A stretch of DNA of 14,612 nucleotides. Source: Nitrospirota bacterium (GTDB lineage: Bacteria > Nitrospirota > Thermodesulfovibrionia > UBA6902). Shown in pieces: positions 1-6,721 of this stretch (positions are counted from its first letter, which is position 1; each line of letters opens with the position of its first letter). The notes below the pieces were generated by a model, which was not told where the DNA came from, ran no database searches, and saw nothing but the letters and a program-made list of their open reading frames with translations. A program made the position numbers and the translations under genes. Location of the stretch: the NCBI GenBank assembly GCA_024277515.1, contig JAJRVB010000207.1, positions 1 through 14,612 of the forward strand. Reading direction: 5' to 3'.

Positions 1-153
1 CTGGATAACCACTATGAGCTTTATGGAAGTTCCGATCAGGCCCTGCTCTCATACGATGACGGGATCGGCTCCTCAAGAGGCTGGCAACAGGTCATTAAAA
101 AACTGAATCAAAACACATTAACAAAAGTAACGCAGAAACTGGGTGAGAAGTAG
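1..153 (+). CDS. C-terminal end of an unidentified protein (5' truncated by window edge)
   Basis: An open frame runs from base 1 to a TAG stop at 151-153 and gives the last 50 residues of a protein. The visible tail is hydrophilic, begins LDNHYELYGSSDQ and ends KVTQKLGEK, with no membrane segment or motif that I recognise. It is the only gene on the plus strand and converges on the adenylating ligase gene, with 20 bases between the two stop codons. A hairpin followed by a T-run lies directly after it, which supports this as a true gene end. I cannot assign a function. Because it is on the opposite strand it is probably not part of the biosynthetic operons. Confidence 0.55.
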   Translation: MDNHYELYGSSDQALLSYDDGIGSSRGWQQVIKKLNQNTLTKVTQKLGEK

Positions 154-162
154 TCGTAAATT

Positions 163-206
163 GCGGGAAAAGATTAACGCCTTATTTTCCCGCTTGCTGT
201 TTTTTT
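163..206 (+). terminator. Hairpin plus T-run between convergent genes, overlapping the ligase 3' end
   Basis: Arms GCGGGAAAA (163-171) and TTTTCCCGC (185-193) form a perfect 9-bp stem with a 13-base loop. Seven T residues (200-206) follow on the plus strand after a 6-base interruption. This fits an intrinsic terminator for the plus-strand gene ending at 153. The right arm and the T-run lie inside the ligase coding region, in codons for its A10 motif. On the minus strand the same stem is followed by AATTTACG, a weaker tail, so termination in that direction is less certain. Confidence 0.55.
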
Positions 207-1604
207 GAGCTGACAGACTATCTCAAAAACCTTGGGAACCTTATATTGCGCAAGTTTCTTATAGCAGAACTTTCGCAGGTCATCCGGATCAAAGTGAGGC
301 GCTGATTCATCCTGCAATACTACTTTAGCTGCCGGGAGCTGACCCAGTTGAGGATGGTCCTCTACATAAACCAGAGACTCCCTGACACCGGGGAAGATGT
401 TTATGACAGACTCGACTTCATGAGGGAACACCTTCATCCCCGTGAAGTTAATAACCTCCTTGTCACGGCCTGCAATTGTCAAATATCCGTCCTCATCCAT
501 ACTCCCGAGGTCACCGGTATGAAACCAGCCGTTATGCAGAATACTCTCTCTGCCCTGCCACGGAGAAAAATACGCGTCCAGCATGCCTGCTCCCCTGATA
601 TGTATCTCTCCTGTACCGTGAACGTCCCTGTTCACAATGTCAACTTCATAGCCCGGCAGGGCCCTGCCCACAGAACTCCTCCGGTCCCGGTCCACGGAAA
701 GGTTAATAAAGGGGAGTCCCACCTCAATGATCCCGTATGCCTCGGTAAGTTCAAGTCCGAATACTGAGCAGAATTTCTCCGCAATGTTTGCAGGTAACTT
801 CATTGCGGTTGATACTGCCATGCGGATATTACGCATAGAGTCCGGGGCGAGCAGGTCAGAACCGGCAAGCAGGTTATAGTGAAAAGGCGATGCATATATG
901 AAGGTGCCTTTCATTTTACGTATACCGTCGACCAGTGCCTCCGGGAACGGACGTCCGCAGAGCACGATGGTTGCGGCGCGCCGTAAAAACAGCAGGATGG
1001 TTACTACGAAATGAAAGCTCATCGAGAGGACCCACAACACCGTGTCATCCTGTGTGATATGAAGCCCCCTGTCCGCAGCAGATGTCCTTTCATATATGGC
1101 CTCATGCGACAATACGATGCCTTTGCTCGTCCCGGTAGTACCGGAGCTGAATCTTATAAACGCAGGGTTGATCTCATAATAGCGGCCGTCAACAGTCTGC
1201 CCTCCTTCCCTGCCGAGGAGTTGAAATTCCCCCCGGGACACCTTTATTTTCTCACCCTCATCCCCCCCCTCCCGGCCATAAACGCCGCTCTCAAAAAACA
1301 GCCAGTCAGCCGACATACGCTCAAGAATCTCCTGGATCTCATCCTCTGTATGCTCTGCGGAAACAGGGACGACCACTGCCGGGATTGACAACAGGGACAG
1401 ACTGGCGATAATATATTCTGCGCTGTCACAGCATAGAAGTGCGACACGGTCATACCGCTTTACCCCCGCCTCTTTCAGCATAGGGGCCAGCTCATCCGAT
1501 GATGCAAGCAGCTCTGCATAAGAAACACTGTATGCACCGTCGATCACCGCGGTTTTATTTCCAAAAGAGGCTGTCTCCTCCCGTATGACTTCATATATGT
1601 TCAT
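174..1604 (-). CDS. ANL-superfamily AMP-forming acyl/aryl ligase (adenylating enzyme)
   Basis: This 476-residue protein should activate a carboxylic acid with ATP to an acyl-adenylate and pass it to CoA or an ACP phosphopantetheine arm. The ANL core motifs appear in order: the ATP-binding loop SSGTTGTSKG (153-162), the A5 motif YGIIE (290-294), GWFHTGD (359-365), and the hinge region GRDKEVINFTG (379-389). The A10 motif TASGKIRR, with the catalytic-type lysine K473, forms the extreme C-terminus. There is no attached carrier domain. The ATG at 1604 follows the stop of the upstream radical SAM gene by one base, so the two are probably co-transcribed and translationally coupled; no strong ribosome site is visible. 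The substrate cannot be read from sequence. The nearby ACPs make acyl-ACP or aryl-ACP ligase (starter loading) a reasonable inference, and an acyl-CoA synthetase is the alternative. Confidence 0.9.
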   Translation of the reverse strand: MNIYEVIREETASFGNKTAVIDGAYSVSYAELLASSDELAPMLKEAGVKRYDRVALLCCDSAEYIIASLSLLSIPAVVVPVSAEHTEDEIQEILERMSADWLFFESGVYGREGGDEGEKIKVSRGEFQLLGREGGQTVDGRYYEINPAFIRFSSGTTGTSKGIVLSHEAIYERTSAADRGLHITQDDTVLWVLSMSFHFVVTILLFLRRAATIVLCGRPFPEALVDGIRKMKGTFIYASPFHYNLLAGSDLLAPDSMRNIRMAVSTAMKLPANIAEKFCSVFGLELTEAYGIIEVGLPFINLSVDRDRRSSVGRALPGYEVDIVNRDVHGTGEIHIRGAGMLDAYFSPWQGRESILHNGWFHTGDLGSMDEDGYLTIAGRDKEVINFTGMKVFPHEVESVINIFPGVRESLVYVEDHPQLGQLPAAKVVLQDESAPHFDPDDLRKFCYKKLAQYKVPKVFEIVCQLKKTASGKIRR

Positions 1605-1605
1605 G

Positions 1606-2904
1606 TTATCTGTAACTCGGGTAATCCTTGTAAATACTTCTGAGAGAAAAAATGTATCTGGTCCCCAAATAAATCACCTTTACCATCTCCCTGAAGGGTA
1701 CTTTCACCTTATTGACCCTGAGAGGATTTGCGCGCAGGGCAACGCTCGATAGGCGGGAAAAGTGGGCATAAAATTTTCTGAGATCAAGCCTTGTAGGCAG
1801 GACCGAGTGCATACAGTCATAGAACAGATAGGGATCACATATATAATCATCTTTATGTTTATGCCAGAGTTCGGTCCCGGGTGAAGGGGAAAATACGGTA
1901 AACGTCACTTCAGCAGGGCATACATTCATGATCTCCTTTTCGAGCATCCTGAAATCCTCAACAGAGAAATCAGGGTCAACGATAAAGCTGGCATGCAGGG
2001 TTATCCCGAGATCACGAAGTATGGAAACAGCCTTTCTGTTGGTCTCTACATTTGTGCGTTTATTGTAACGGTCAAGCCTGGACCCGGACATGGATTCCAG
2101 ACCTACATATACAAGGTCCAGCCCCGCCTTCTTCCAGAGTGCAAAGAGCTCCGGATGTCTTGCGATCGTGTCGCTCCTCGCCCAGCTTATATATTTTTTC
2201 CTTATGCCTCTCTCCATAAGGAGATTCGCGATTTCAGTCATTCGTCTGTTATTAAGGAATGTCTCGTCATCCACAAAATATATATTGTCTTCCCTTAAGT
2301 CCGCGATCTCATCGACTACATCTTCCGGGCTGCGCTGGAGGTATTTCCCGTTCATGATATAATGGACCACGCAAAAGGAACAGTTGAAGGCGCATCCCGT
2401 GGATGTGCGCACACTGGCTGTGCGGGGAAATATTGTATCGAGCCTGCCTTCAGGCGCCGCTGTCCATACACAAAAATACCGGGACCGATCAACAAGGTCC
2501 CTGCGGGGACGCGGGATGTCCCGTACCTGCGGAAAAGGAGGCGGAGGCAATGCGGCCTTTTCCGCAAAATCGGCTGATTCCGGGGACAGTGACACATCCC
2601 CGAAATGGAGCGGCATTCCCTTCCTGAATCTTTTCACCACTTCACCAAAGGTCGTCCCTCCTTCACCCCGGACGATAATATCTATATCTCCTCCGGCGTA
2701 ATCAGCAGGGATAATCGTTGCATGAATGCCGCCTGCCACAGTCATGATAGATGAGTCAATGCCTTTCACGATTGCAGCGAGTTTTTTCAGCATGGCCGAC
2801 TGTGAACTGTAGGCGGTGAATCCCACAATTTCGGGTTTTACATTATGCAGCTGTCTGTAGAAGGTCTCGACGGGATCTTTTTCTATCCCGAGGTCGCAGA
2901 TCAC
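1606..2904 (-). CDS. B12-binding domain radical SAM protein (N-terminally shortened frame)
   Basis: The open frame from the GTG at 2904 encodes 432 residues. Residues 1-95 carry most of a cobalamin-binding Rossmann-type domain (PEIVGFTAY, AGGIHATIIP, VRGEGGTTF). A radical SAM core follows with the 4Fe-4S motif CAFNCSFC (C171, C175, C178). Such enzymes cleave S-adenosylmethionine to a 5'-deoxyadenosyl radical; B12-type members often methylate or rearrange unactivated carbons. The first strand of the B12 domain is missing from this frame, because the codons upstream (2905-3033) read as the expected N-terminus but contain an in-frame TAG. A GAGG element 8 bases upstream of the GTG could allow internal initiation. 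It sits one base upstream of the ligase gene. The family call is secure; whether a functional protein is made is uncertain, and the substrate is unknown. Confidence 0.85.
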   Translation of the reverse strand: MICDLGIEKDPVETFYRQLHNVKPEIVGFTAYSSQSAMLKKLAAIVKGIDSSIMTVAGGIHATIIPADYAGGDIDIIVRGEGGTTFGEVVKRFRKGMPLHFGDVSLSPESADFAEKAALPPPPFPQVRDIPRPRRDLVDRSRYFCVWTAAPEGRLDTIFPRTASVRTSTGCAFNCSFCVVHYIMNGKYLQRSPEDVVDEIADLREDNIYFVDDETFLNNRRMTEIANLLMERGIRKKYISWARSDTIARHPELFALWKKAGLDLVYVGLESMSGSRLDRYNKRTNVETNRKAVSILRDLGITLHASFIVDPDFSVEDFRMLEKEIMNVCPAEVTFTVFSPSPGTELWHKHKDDYICDPYLFYDCMHSVLPTRLDLRKFYAHFSRLSSVALRANPLRVNKVKVPFREMVKVIYLGTRYIFSLRSIYKDYPSYR

Positions 2905-3033
2905 AACTTCATCCTCTTTGGGAACACCGCCTGCAACTATCTCGAGTTCAAGGGGTTCCAGATGTAAAAAGCCCTACTGAAGACGCTTCGCTACGAGCAG
3001 CTGAGGGTGCGGCTTGACAAGTAATATTCGCAA
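2905..3033 (-). pseudogene. 5' part of the radical SAM gene, interrupted by in-frame TAG at 2974-2976
   Basis: Reading on in the same frame gives a TTG start at 3031-3033 with CGGAGG seven bases upstream. The first 19 residues are LRILLVKPHPQLLVAKRLQ (the initiator would be Met). A TAG codon then replaces residue 20, and GFLHLEPLELEIVAGG and VPKEDEV lead directly into the downstream frame. These segments match the usual first strand and the LEPLELE region of B12-binding radical SAM proteins, so this was, or is, coding sequence. One substitution would restore the frame, for example GAG or CAG changed to TAG. Options are a real nonsense mutation, a sequencing or assembly error, or readthrough. 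Confidence 0.75.
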
Positions 3034-3040
3034 GTTTATG

Positions 3041-3046
3041 CCTCCG
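3041..3046 (-). promoter_or_regulatory. Ribosome binding site deciding the TTG start at 3033
   Basis: The minus strand reads CGGAGG, then 7 bases, then TTG at 3031-3033. The in-frame TGA at 3052-3054 bounds the frame just upstream. This strong Shine-Dalgarno match supports the long, TAG-interrupted N-terminus as the ancestral start of the radical SAM gene. Confidence 0.55.
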
Positions 3047-3054
3047 GTACGTCA

Positions 3055-3085
3055 GTTATATTGAGTTAATTATTTGATTGAACAA
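3055..3085 (-). promoter_or_regulatory. Weak candidate promoter for the radical SAM-ligase unit
   Basis: On the minus strand TTGTTC (3080-3085) and TATAAC (3055-3060) resemble sigma-70 boxes with a 19-base spacer, longer than the usual 17. They precede the ribosome site by under ten bases, which would give a very short leader. The region is AT-rich, so chance matches are likely. Confidence 0.2.
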
Positions 3086-3156
3086 TATCTGCTTTTTCCG
3101 GGTAACTATTCAGTTACGGATATCATTTGAACATAAAAATGTAAAAATCAAAAACC

Positions 3157-3215
3157 AAAGATCAAAATTAAGGAAAATACTTTATATTATAAAAACTTCC
3201 ATAATTTTGATCTTT
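3157..3215. repeat. AT-rich inverted repeat, possible bidirectional terminator or miniature repeat
   Basis: The left arm AAAGATCAAAATTAAGGAA (3157-3175) pairs with the right arm at 3197-3215 over 19 bases with one mismatch, leaving a 21-base AT-rich spacer. On the minus strand the stem is followed by GGTTTTTGATTTTTAC, a T-rich tail that could terminate the long operon ending at 3289. A third related copy of the unit lies inverted at about 3221-3239 (reverse complement ACAAAGGATCAAATATTAA). The repeated GATCAAA unit in three copies looks like a small dispersed intergenic repeat rather than a simple terminator. Confidence 0.5.
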
Positions 3216-3288
3216 TATATTTAATATTTGATCCTTTGTTGCCTTGCCGTTATTACCTCAGGCTGAATGGTTACTTTTTCTGGTTACA

Positions 3289-4494
3289 TTACTGATATGG
3301 ATATCTTCCGTTCCTTACATATTCCGCTGCTGCAAGCCCTGCCTGCTCCCCGAGCGAGATGCATGTGCCCATGACACGGGTCGATCCGAGCGCCTCATGT
3401 GTCACTGATATGCAGCGTCCGGCCGTGAGCAGATTGGATATCCCCTTAACCTTCAGACACCCGAAAGGTATATTATAATACTCCCCTGATTTCAGATACC
3501 GGTAAACAGTGCCCCTGTTTCTGTCCCATAGCTCGATGGGCCACGCGTTTTTTACTGAGCCGTCTTCAAACTTCCGGGCATCAAGCACATCTTCTTCCGT
3601 AAGGGTGTATTCACCGCGCACCCTTATGCCCTCCCTGTCCATGACCGTACGGGACGTCTCTGCAATACGGGAGTCCCTGAACGCTGGGAGGTTGCCCGCC
3701 AGGTAATGATGCAGCGCCGAGGCATCAGCGCCTGCCTTTTCCGTGCGTTCCCCGCCCGATTCAGAGGGAATGTTCATCTTGCAAAAGCCCTCATCAGGCG
3801 CGTCTCCCGGGCTGAATGTGGTAAATTTCATGTAATCCGGCAATATTTTCTTTTCAGCAGCCTTCTTAAGATAGTAGGGTACCTTGATGCTCAGCGATTC
3901 ATCCACCCCCTTCAGCCCCTTTATCTGTAAGATATAACCGGCCAGCTGAATCGTGTCAGGGGCTGACAGTTCATATTGTGCCCCTGCCATTTCAGACACA
4001 AGTCCGGACCCGGAACAGTCAATCAGGACTCCCGGGCGTATGGTCCTTTCCTGCCCCTGATGATTGACCCTCACCCCGGTCAGGGTCCCGCCCCTGTTCT
4101 CGACTGAAAGCACTTCAGTGTCGCTTAAAAGCGTGAGTCCGGGAACTTCACTGCACAGGGAAGAGAAAACGGATTTGAGCGCTTCCCTGTCATAGGGCAA
4201 AACATACACCCCTCCGATTTTCTCTATTTTCTTTCGGGGACAGAGTTTAGATAACCGGCTGACCACTTCCCGGGCCATCCCGGTGTTAAGCGTCTCGGCC
4301 GGGAACCCTTCACCATTCAGATACAGGCCGCAGATATTCTGGAGGAGTCCGGAATAAGCCACTCCACCGATATCCCGTTCTTTCTCTATCAAAATGGTAC
4401 GGGCATGCCCCCGCGCGGCCGACACCGCGGCCGACACACCCGAAACACCCGCGCCTGCAACAAGGACATCGTATGAAGTATCTATTTCCCGCAT
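3289..4494 (-). CDS. FAD-dependent oxidoreductase (GMC/FAD_oxidored-like)
   Basis: This 401-residue flavoprotein begins with a Rossmann dinucleotide-binding fold: YDVLVAGAGVSG with the GxGxxG glycines at 14, 16 and 19, and the ribose-binding acidic residue E37 at the end of the second strand (ILIEKE). The C-terminal segment TAGRCISVTHEAL followed by GSTRVMGTCISLGEQAG (about 357-390) is the usual FAD-closing motif of PF12831-type oxidoreductases. There is no signal peptide or membrane span, so it should be cytoplasmic. Its ATG overlaps the preceding acyltransferase stop by 13 bases (4482-4494), so both are likely translated together. Role inferred from context: oxidation or desaturation of an ACP- or acceptor-bound intermediate. 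It is the last gene of the long operon. The family is clear; the reaction is not. Confidence 0.8.
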   Translation of the reverse strand: MREIDTSYDVLVAGAGVSGVSAAVSAARGHARTILIEKERDIGGVAYSGLLQNICGLYLNGEGFPAETLNTGMAREVVSRLSKLCPRKKIEKIGGVYVLPYDREALKSVFSSLCSEVPGLTLLSDTEVLSVENRGGTLTGVRVNHQGQERTIRPGVLIDCSGSGLVSEMAGAQYELSAPDTIQLAGYILQIKGLKGVDESLSIKVPYYLKKAAEKKILPDYMKFTTFSPGDAPDEGFCKMNIPSESGGERTEKAGADASALHHYLAGNLPAFRDSRIAETSRTVMDREGIRVRGEYTLTEEDVLDARKFEDGSVKNAWPIELWDRNRGTVYRYLKSGEYYNIPFGCLKVKGISNLLTAGRCISVTHEALGSTRVMGTCISLGEQAGLAAAEYVRNGRYPYQ

Positions 4495-5825
4495 TCCCCG
4501 AGTTGCTCCCTGATCATGTCTTCAAGCATCACCGCTTCCCCGCCGGACAGCAGACCGTCCAGACAAGATATCACCAGGTTCAGCCTGCCCTTAAAATTAT
4601 TGAAAAAAAACCCGAGGCCCGGCGGCACCGGAACGCGCGGCATATGGAATATGTTGCTGATTTCAGTCCCCATAAATTCAGAGGAAATATATGAACTCTT
4701 TCCTACATGAGAGAAACAGAAAGAGGCGATTTTCCCGTCAAAGGGGATGCTGAACACCCTTTTAAGCAGGGGCAGAGGCGCGATACGCATTAAAAGGCAT
4801 GCCTCCTGAATATCTCCCGGGAGTCCGGCCCTGACCTGATCATACATCTGGGCCTTGATATCGGCAATCATGGCTGTGAGATCATCAGCGTCTTTTGCAT
4901 CAACCTGAAAAAACAGATAGGAAACGTGGTTGAAAAAAAGTTCCTGCTTCACATCTCCGCCCTGTCTCATGTCCACAGAGACGGGAATCAGATAACTCCC
5001 GGGTTGGAGCCCCCTCGCCCTGAAAAGAGCGTGGACCGCCCTGATGACACAGGAGAGCAGGTACGGCATCTCCATTAAATAACCTGCCTTCTTATACGCG
5101 GTATCGTAAATCACCTCCGTATCTCCCGGTCCAAACGATACAAGTTTAAACCTGAAGCCCTTATCCCCTGATGCAGGGAGAGGAAGCGCGGCCGGGGCCG
5201 ATCCCGACAGGGCGGCTATCTTCCGGTTCACGTTTCTTCCGGCCAGGAACTTGTCCGACCAGTTTGAGAGCCGGGCAGGCGCATTGAAATGAAAGCCCTC
5301 TGCAATCCCTGATTTCTTTTCCCCGGACAGATATGCCCTGAACAGGTCAAGAAACAGCTCCGCGCCCCGTCCGTCAAGCAGGCGATGATCAAATGTCATG
5401 GAAAGGAAGCTTTTCCCGTTTCCCATGCGGACAAGATGAAATGCAAGGTGCTCGTTCTCGCCCTGAAACAGCCTGTTCACATTTTCCTCAAGTGCCGGGA
5501 TGACATCATCAACAGAAGATACATTGTCCATGTCGCTGACATTGAGATGAATGCCATCCCGGCATTCCCCGGGAATTTTCCAGTACGGAGCAAGGTTGAT
5601 GAAGTCCCGGCTTACGCTCCCATGGAGCACCGGAAATTCCATGGCAAACTCTTGCAGTCCCTGCTGCAGCAAAAAAGCATCAGGCCCGTTATCCAGCACG
5701 AGTACAACCTGCGACATATTGCCGGAGCATGTTTCCTTCTTCAGTATATAATCAAGGGCATTAATGATCCAGTCGGCGCCTGAAAGATAATGTCTCTTCT
5801 TTGATGAAGGAATCACAAATCCCAC
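4482..5825 (-). CDS. Condensation/CAT-superfamily acyltransferase
   Basis: This 447-residue protein has the HxxxDG active-site signature of chloramphenicol acetyltransferase-like enzymes: FDHRLLDGRG, with H147, D151 and G152. The extra first histidine of NRPS condensation domains (HHxxxDG) is D146 here. A second conserved-looking part, FFNHVSYLFFQV, lies near residue 300. The C-terminal GLGFFFNNFKGRLNL resembles the end of condensation and alcohol acyltransferase domains. Such enzymes move an acyl group from a thioester carrier to an alcohol or amine. The gene begins with GTG two bases after the stop of the small ACP gene, so that ACP is the likely acyl donor. No clear Shine-Dalgarno precedes it; coupling to the ACP is probable. 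Acceptor unknown. A dehydrogenase E2-type acyltransferase is less likely because no lipoyl or E3-binding domain is present. Confidence 0.7.
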   Translation of the reverse strand: MGFVIPSSKKRHYLSGADWIINALDYILKKETCSGNMSQVVLVLDNGPDAFLLQQGLQEFAMEFPVLHGSVSRDFINLAPYWKIPGECRDGIHLNVSDMDNVSSVDDVIPALEENVNRLFQGENEHLAFHLVRMGNGKSFLSMTFDHRLLDGRGAELFLDLFRAYLSGEKKSGIAEGFHFNAPARLSNWSDKFLAGRNVNRKIAALSGSAPAALPLPASGDKGFRFKLVSFGPGDTEVIYDTAYKKAGYLMEMPYLLSCVIRAVHALFRARGLQPGSYLIPVSVDMRQGGDVKQELFFNHVSYLFFQVDAKDADDLTAMIADIKAQMYDQVRAGLPGDIQEACLLMRIAPLPLLKRVFSIPFDGKIASFCFSHVGKSSYISSEFMGTEISNIFHMPRVPVPPGLGFFFNNFKGRLNLVISCLDGLLSGGEAVMLEDMIREQLGECGK

Positions 5826-5827
5826 GA

Positions 5828-6070
5828 TTAATGTTTTTTGTGAATGAAGGATGCCAGGGAGTGGACGGTCCCAAAGTCTTTTTTGTCCAGTCCTGACTCT
5901 ATAAGCTGGAGTTTGAAGGTCTTTTCGATAAACACCAGTATCTCCACAAAGGCAAGGGAGTCGATCCCCAGTTTATGAAAGGGTATGTCCGGCGCAATGG
6001 ACGAGGCGTCCCTGGACAGAATGGAAGCTATGCCCTGTATCAGACTCTCTTCAATTTCCCGGACCGTCAT
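5828..6070 (-). CDS. Acyl carrier protein (second ACP of the operon)
   Basis: This 80-residue stand-alone carrier has the phosphopantetheine attachment motif LGIDSLAFVE, with the modified serine at S38. The helical ACP pattern around it is intact (MTVREIEESLIQGIASIL, then VEILVFIEKTFKLQL). It should hold growing or finished acyl chains as thioesters in the cytoplasm. It lies immediately before the condensation-like acyltransferase, suggesting that they pair. The ATG at 6070 is preceded by AAAGGAT, but 12 bases away, a rather long spacing. A perfect palindrome at 6094-6116 lies in the leader and may affect expression. It is clearly different in sequence from the other ACP at 9012-9308, so the two are not a recent duplication. 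Confidence 0.93.
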   Translation of the reverse strand: MTVREIEESLIQGIASILSRDASSIAPDIPFHKLGIDSLAFVEILVFIEKTFKLQLIESGLDKKDFGTVHSLASFIHKKH

Positions 6071-6093
6071 AAGATGAGTTTATCCTTTATTAG

Positions 6094-6116
6094 ATATCGA
6101 GGTTGAACCTCGATAT
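6094..6116. repeat. Perfect 11-bp inverted repeat with 1-base centre upstream of the ACP gene
   Basis: ATATCGAGGTT (6094-6104) and AACCTCGATAT (6106-6116) are exact reverse complements around a single G. The repeat lies in the 53-base gap between the secreted-protein stop (6124) and the ACP start (6070). As RNA it would fold to about 10 bp with a 3-base loop; as DNA it looks like a dimeric operator. No T-run follows on the minus strand (next bases CTAATAAAGG), so it is not a classical terminator. It may be an mRNA-processing or stability hairpin, a protein-binding site, or a copy of a dispersed palindrome. Confidence 0.6.
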
Positions 6117-6123
6117 AGACAGA

Positions 6124-6696
6124 CTATTTCCTTACGCTTGTTACCTTGTTATCCCTGAATAATACAGCCCTCGTCATAAATCTGTTTTCCATAAACACCC
6201 ACCGGTCGCTTTTCAGGTTGGGCGTCTTAATAGGTGGAGGATAGCCGTATGACATCAGGACAGCATCTTTACTCATCCCCTCTGATATCTCTCCCTTCCT
6301 GATACTCTCCTGTTCACTTTTGGAAAACTTCCGGAAAGGGCCCCCGTACGCCATGGGGGTTTTTTCTGAAAAATACCGCTTAAAGTGGTCCTGCACGGTG
6401 ATTCCCGGGCTATGTTTTTTTATATATACGATCCGGAAATCAAGACCGTTTTCATTCGAAAATGTTATCTCCTTAGCGCTCACACCTTTCATGGTGACCT
6501 TTGTACCCACAGCGAGGATGGCCCCCCTGTGATAATTGGTAGAGTATATTTTTTCCGGATTTTCATACCAGATATTCGCCTTTGTATAGAATGTCTTTCC
6601 TGTGACATCCATTTCCGCCGGCAGATTCGGAACAAAGCATAGCAAGGCCAGCAGAATGATCGGCAACAGACCGGTAACGCGCGGATTTCTTAACAT
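6124..6696 (-). CDS. Secreted small protein with BamE/SmpA-like C-terminus
   Basis: This 190-residue protein starts with a basic stretch and a hydrophobic core (GLLPIILLALLCFVP, about 9-23) ending near LPA, a signal peptide that sends it to the periplasm. The cysteine in the core is not in a good lipobox, so it is probably not a lipoprotein. The C-terminal part, IRKGEISEGMSKDAVLMSYG followed by YPP, WVFMENR and VLFRDNKVTSV, has the GM-x3-V-x4-G-x-P pattern and strand order of SmpA/OmlA (BamE-type) domains. A strong ribosome site (CCTCC at 6703-6707, reading GGAGG) sits 6 bases before the ATG. It lies within the operon between the KS-like gene and an ACP gene. Role unknown; a part in placing or sensing the envelope product is inference only. 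Confidence 0.65.
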   Translation of the reverse strand: MLRNPRVTGLLPIILLALLCFVPNLPAEMDVTGKTFYTKANIWYENPEKIYSTNYHRGAILAVGTKVTMKGVSAKEITFSNENGLDFRIVYIKKHSPGITVQDHFKRYFSEKTPMAYGGPFRKFSKSEQESIRKGEISEGMSKDAVLMSYGYPPPIKTPNLKSDRWVFMENRFMTRAVLFRDNKVTSVRK

Positions 6697-6721
6697 ATTA
6701 CCCCTCCCCAGGCAGAATATT

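Larger units (their letters stand above)
3034..3288. other. AT-rich intergenic region between the two minus-strand units
   Basis: About 255 bases without a credible gene separate the FAD oxidoreductase stop from the third radical SAM gene. It is far more AT-rich than the genes around it. It holds the ribosome site and weak promoter described separately, a small 6-bp hairpin (GTAACT 3102-3107 and AGTTAC 3112-3117, 4-base loop), the AT-rich inverted repeat at 3157-3215, and a short direct repeat GGTTAC at 3269-3274 and 3282-3287. I see no RNA gene in it. Confidence 0.6.

Noticed and set aside
348..767. 139-codon open frame on the plus strand
   Set aside because: It lies wholly antisense to the adenylating ligase, whose ANL motifs confirm the minus-strand frame.
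2974..2976. TAG read as pyrrolysine or another recoded residue
   Set aside because: Pyrrolysine is mainly known from methylamine methyltransferases. No decoding tRNA or other recoding sign is in the window, and a simple point change or sequence error explains it better.
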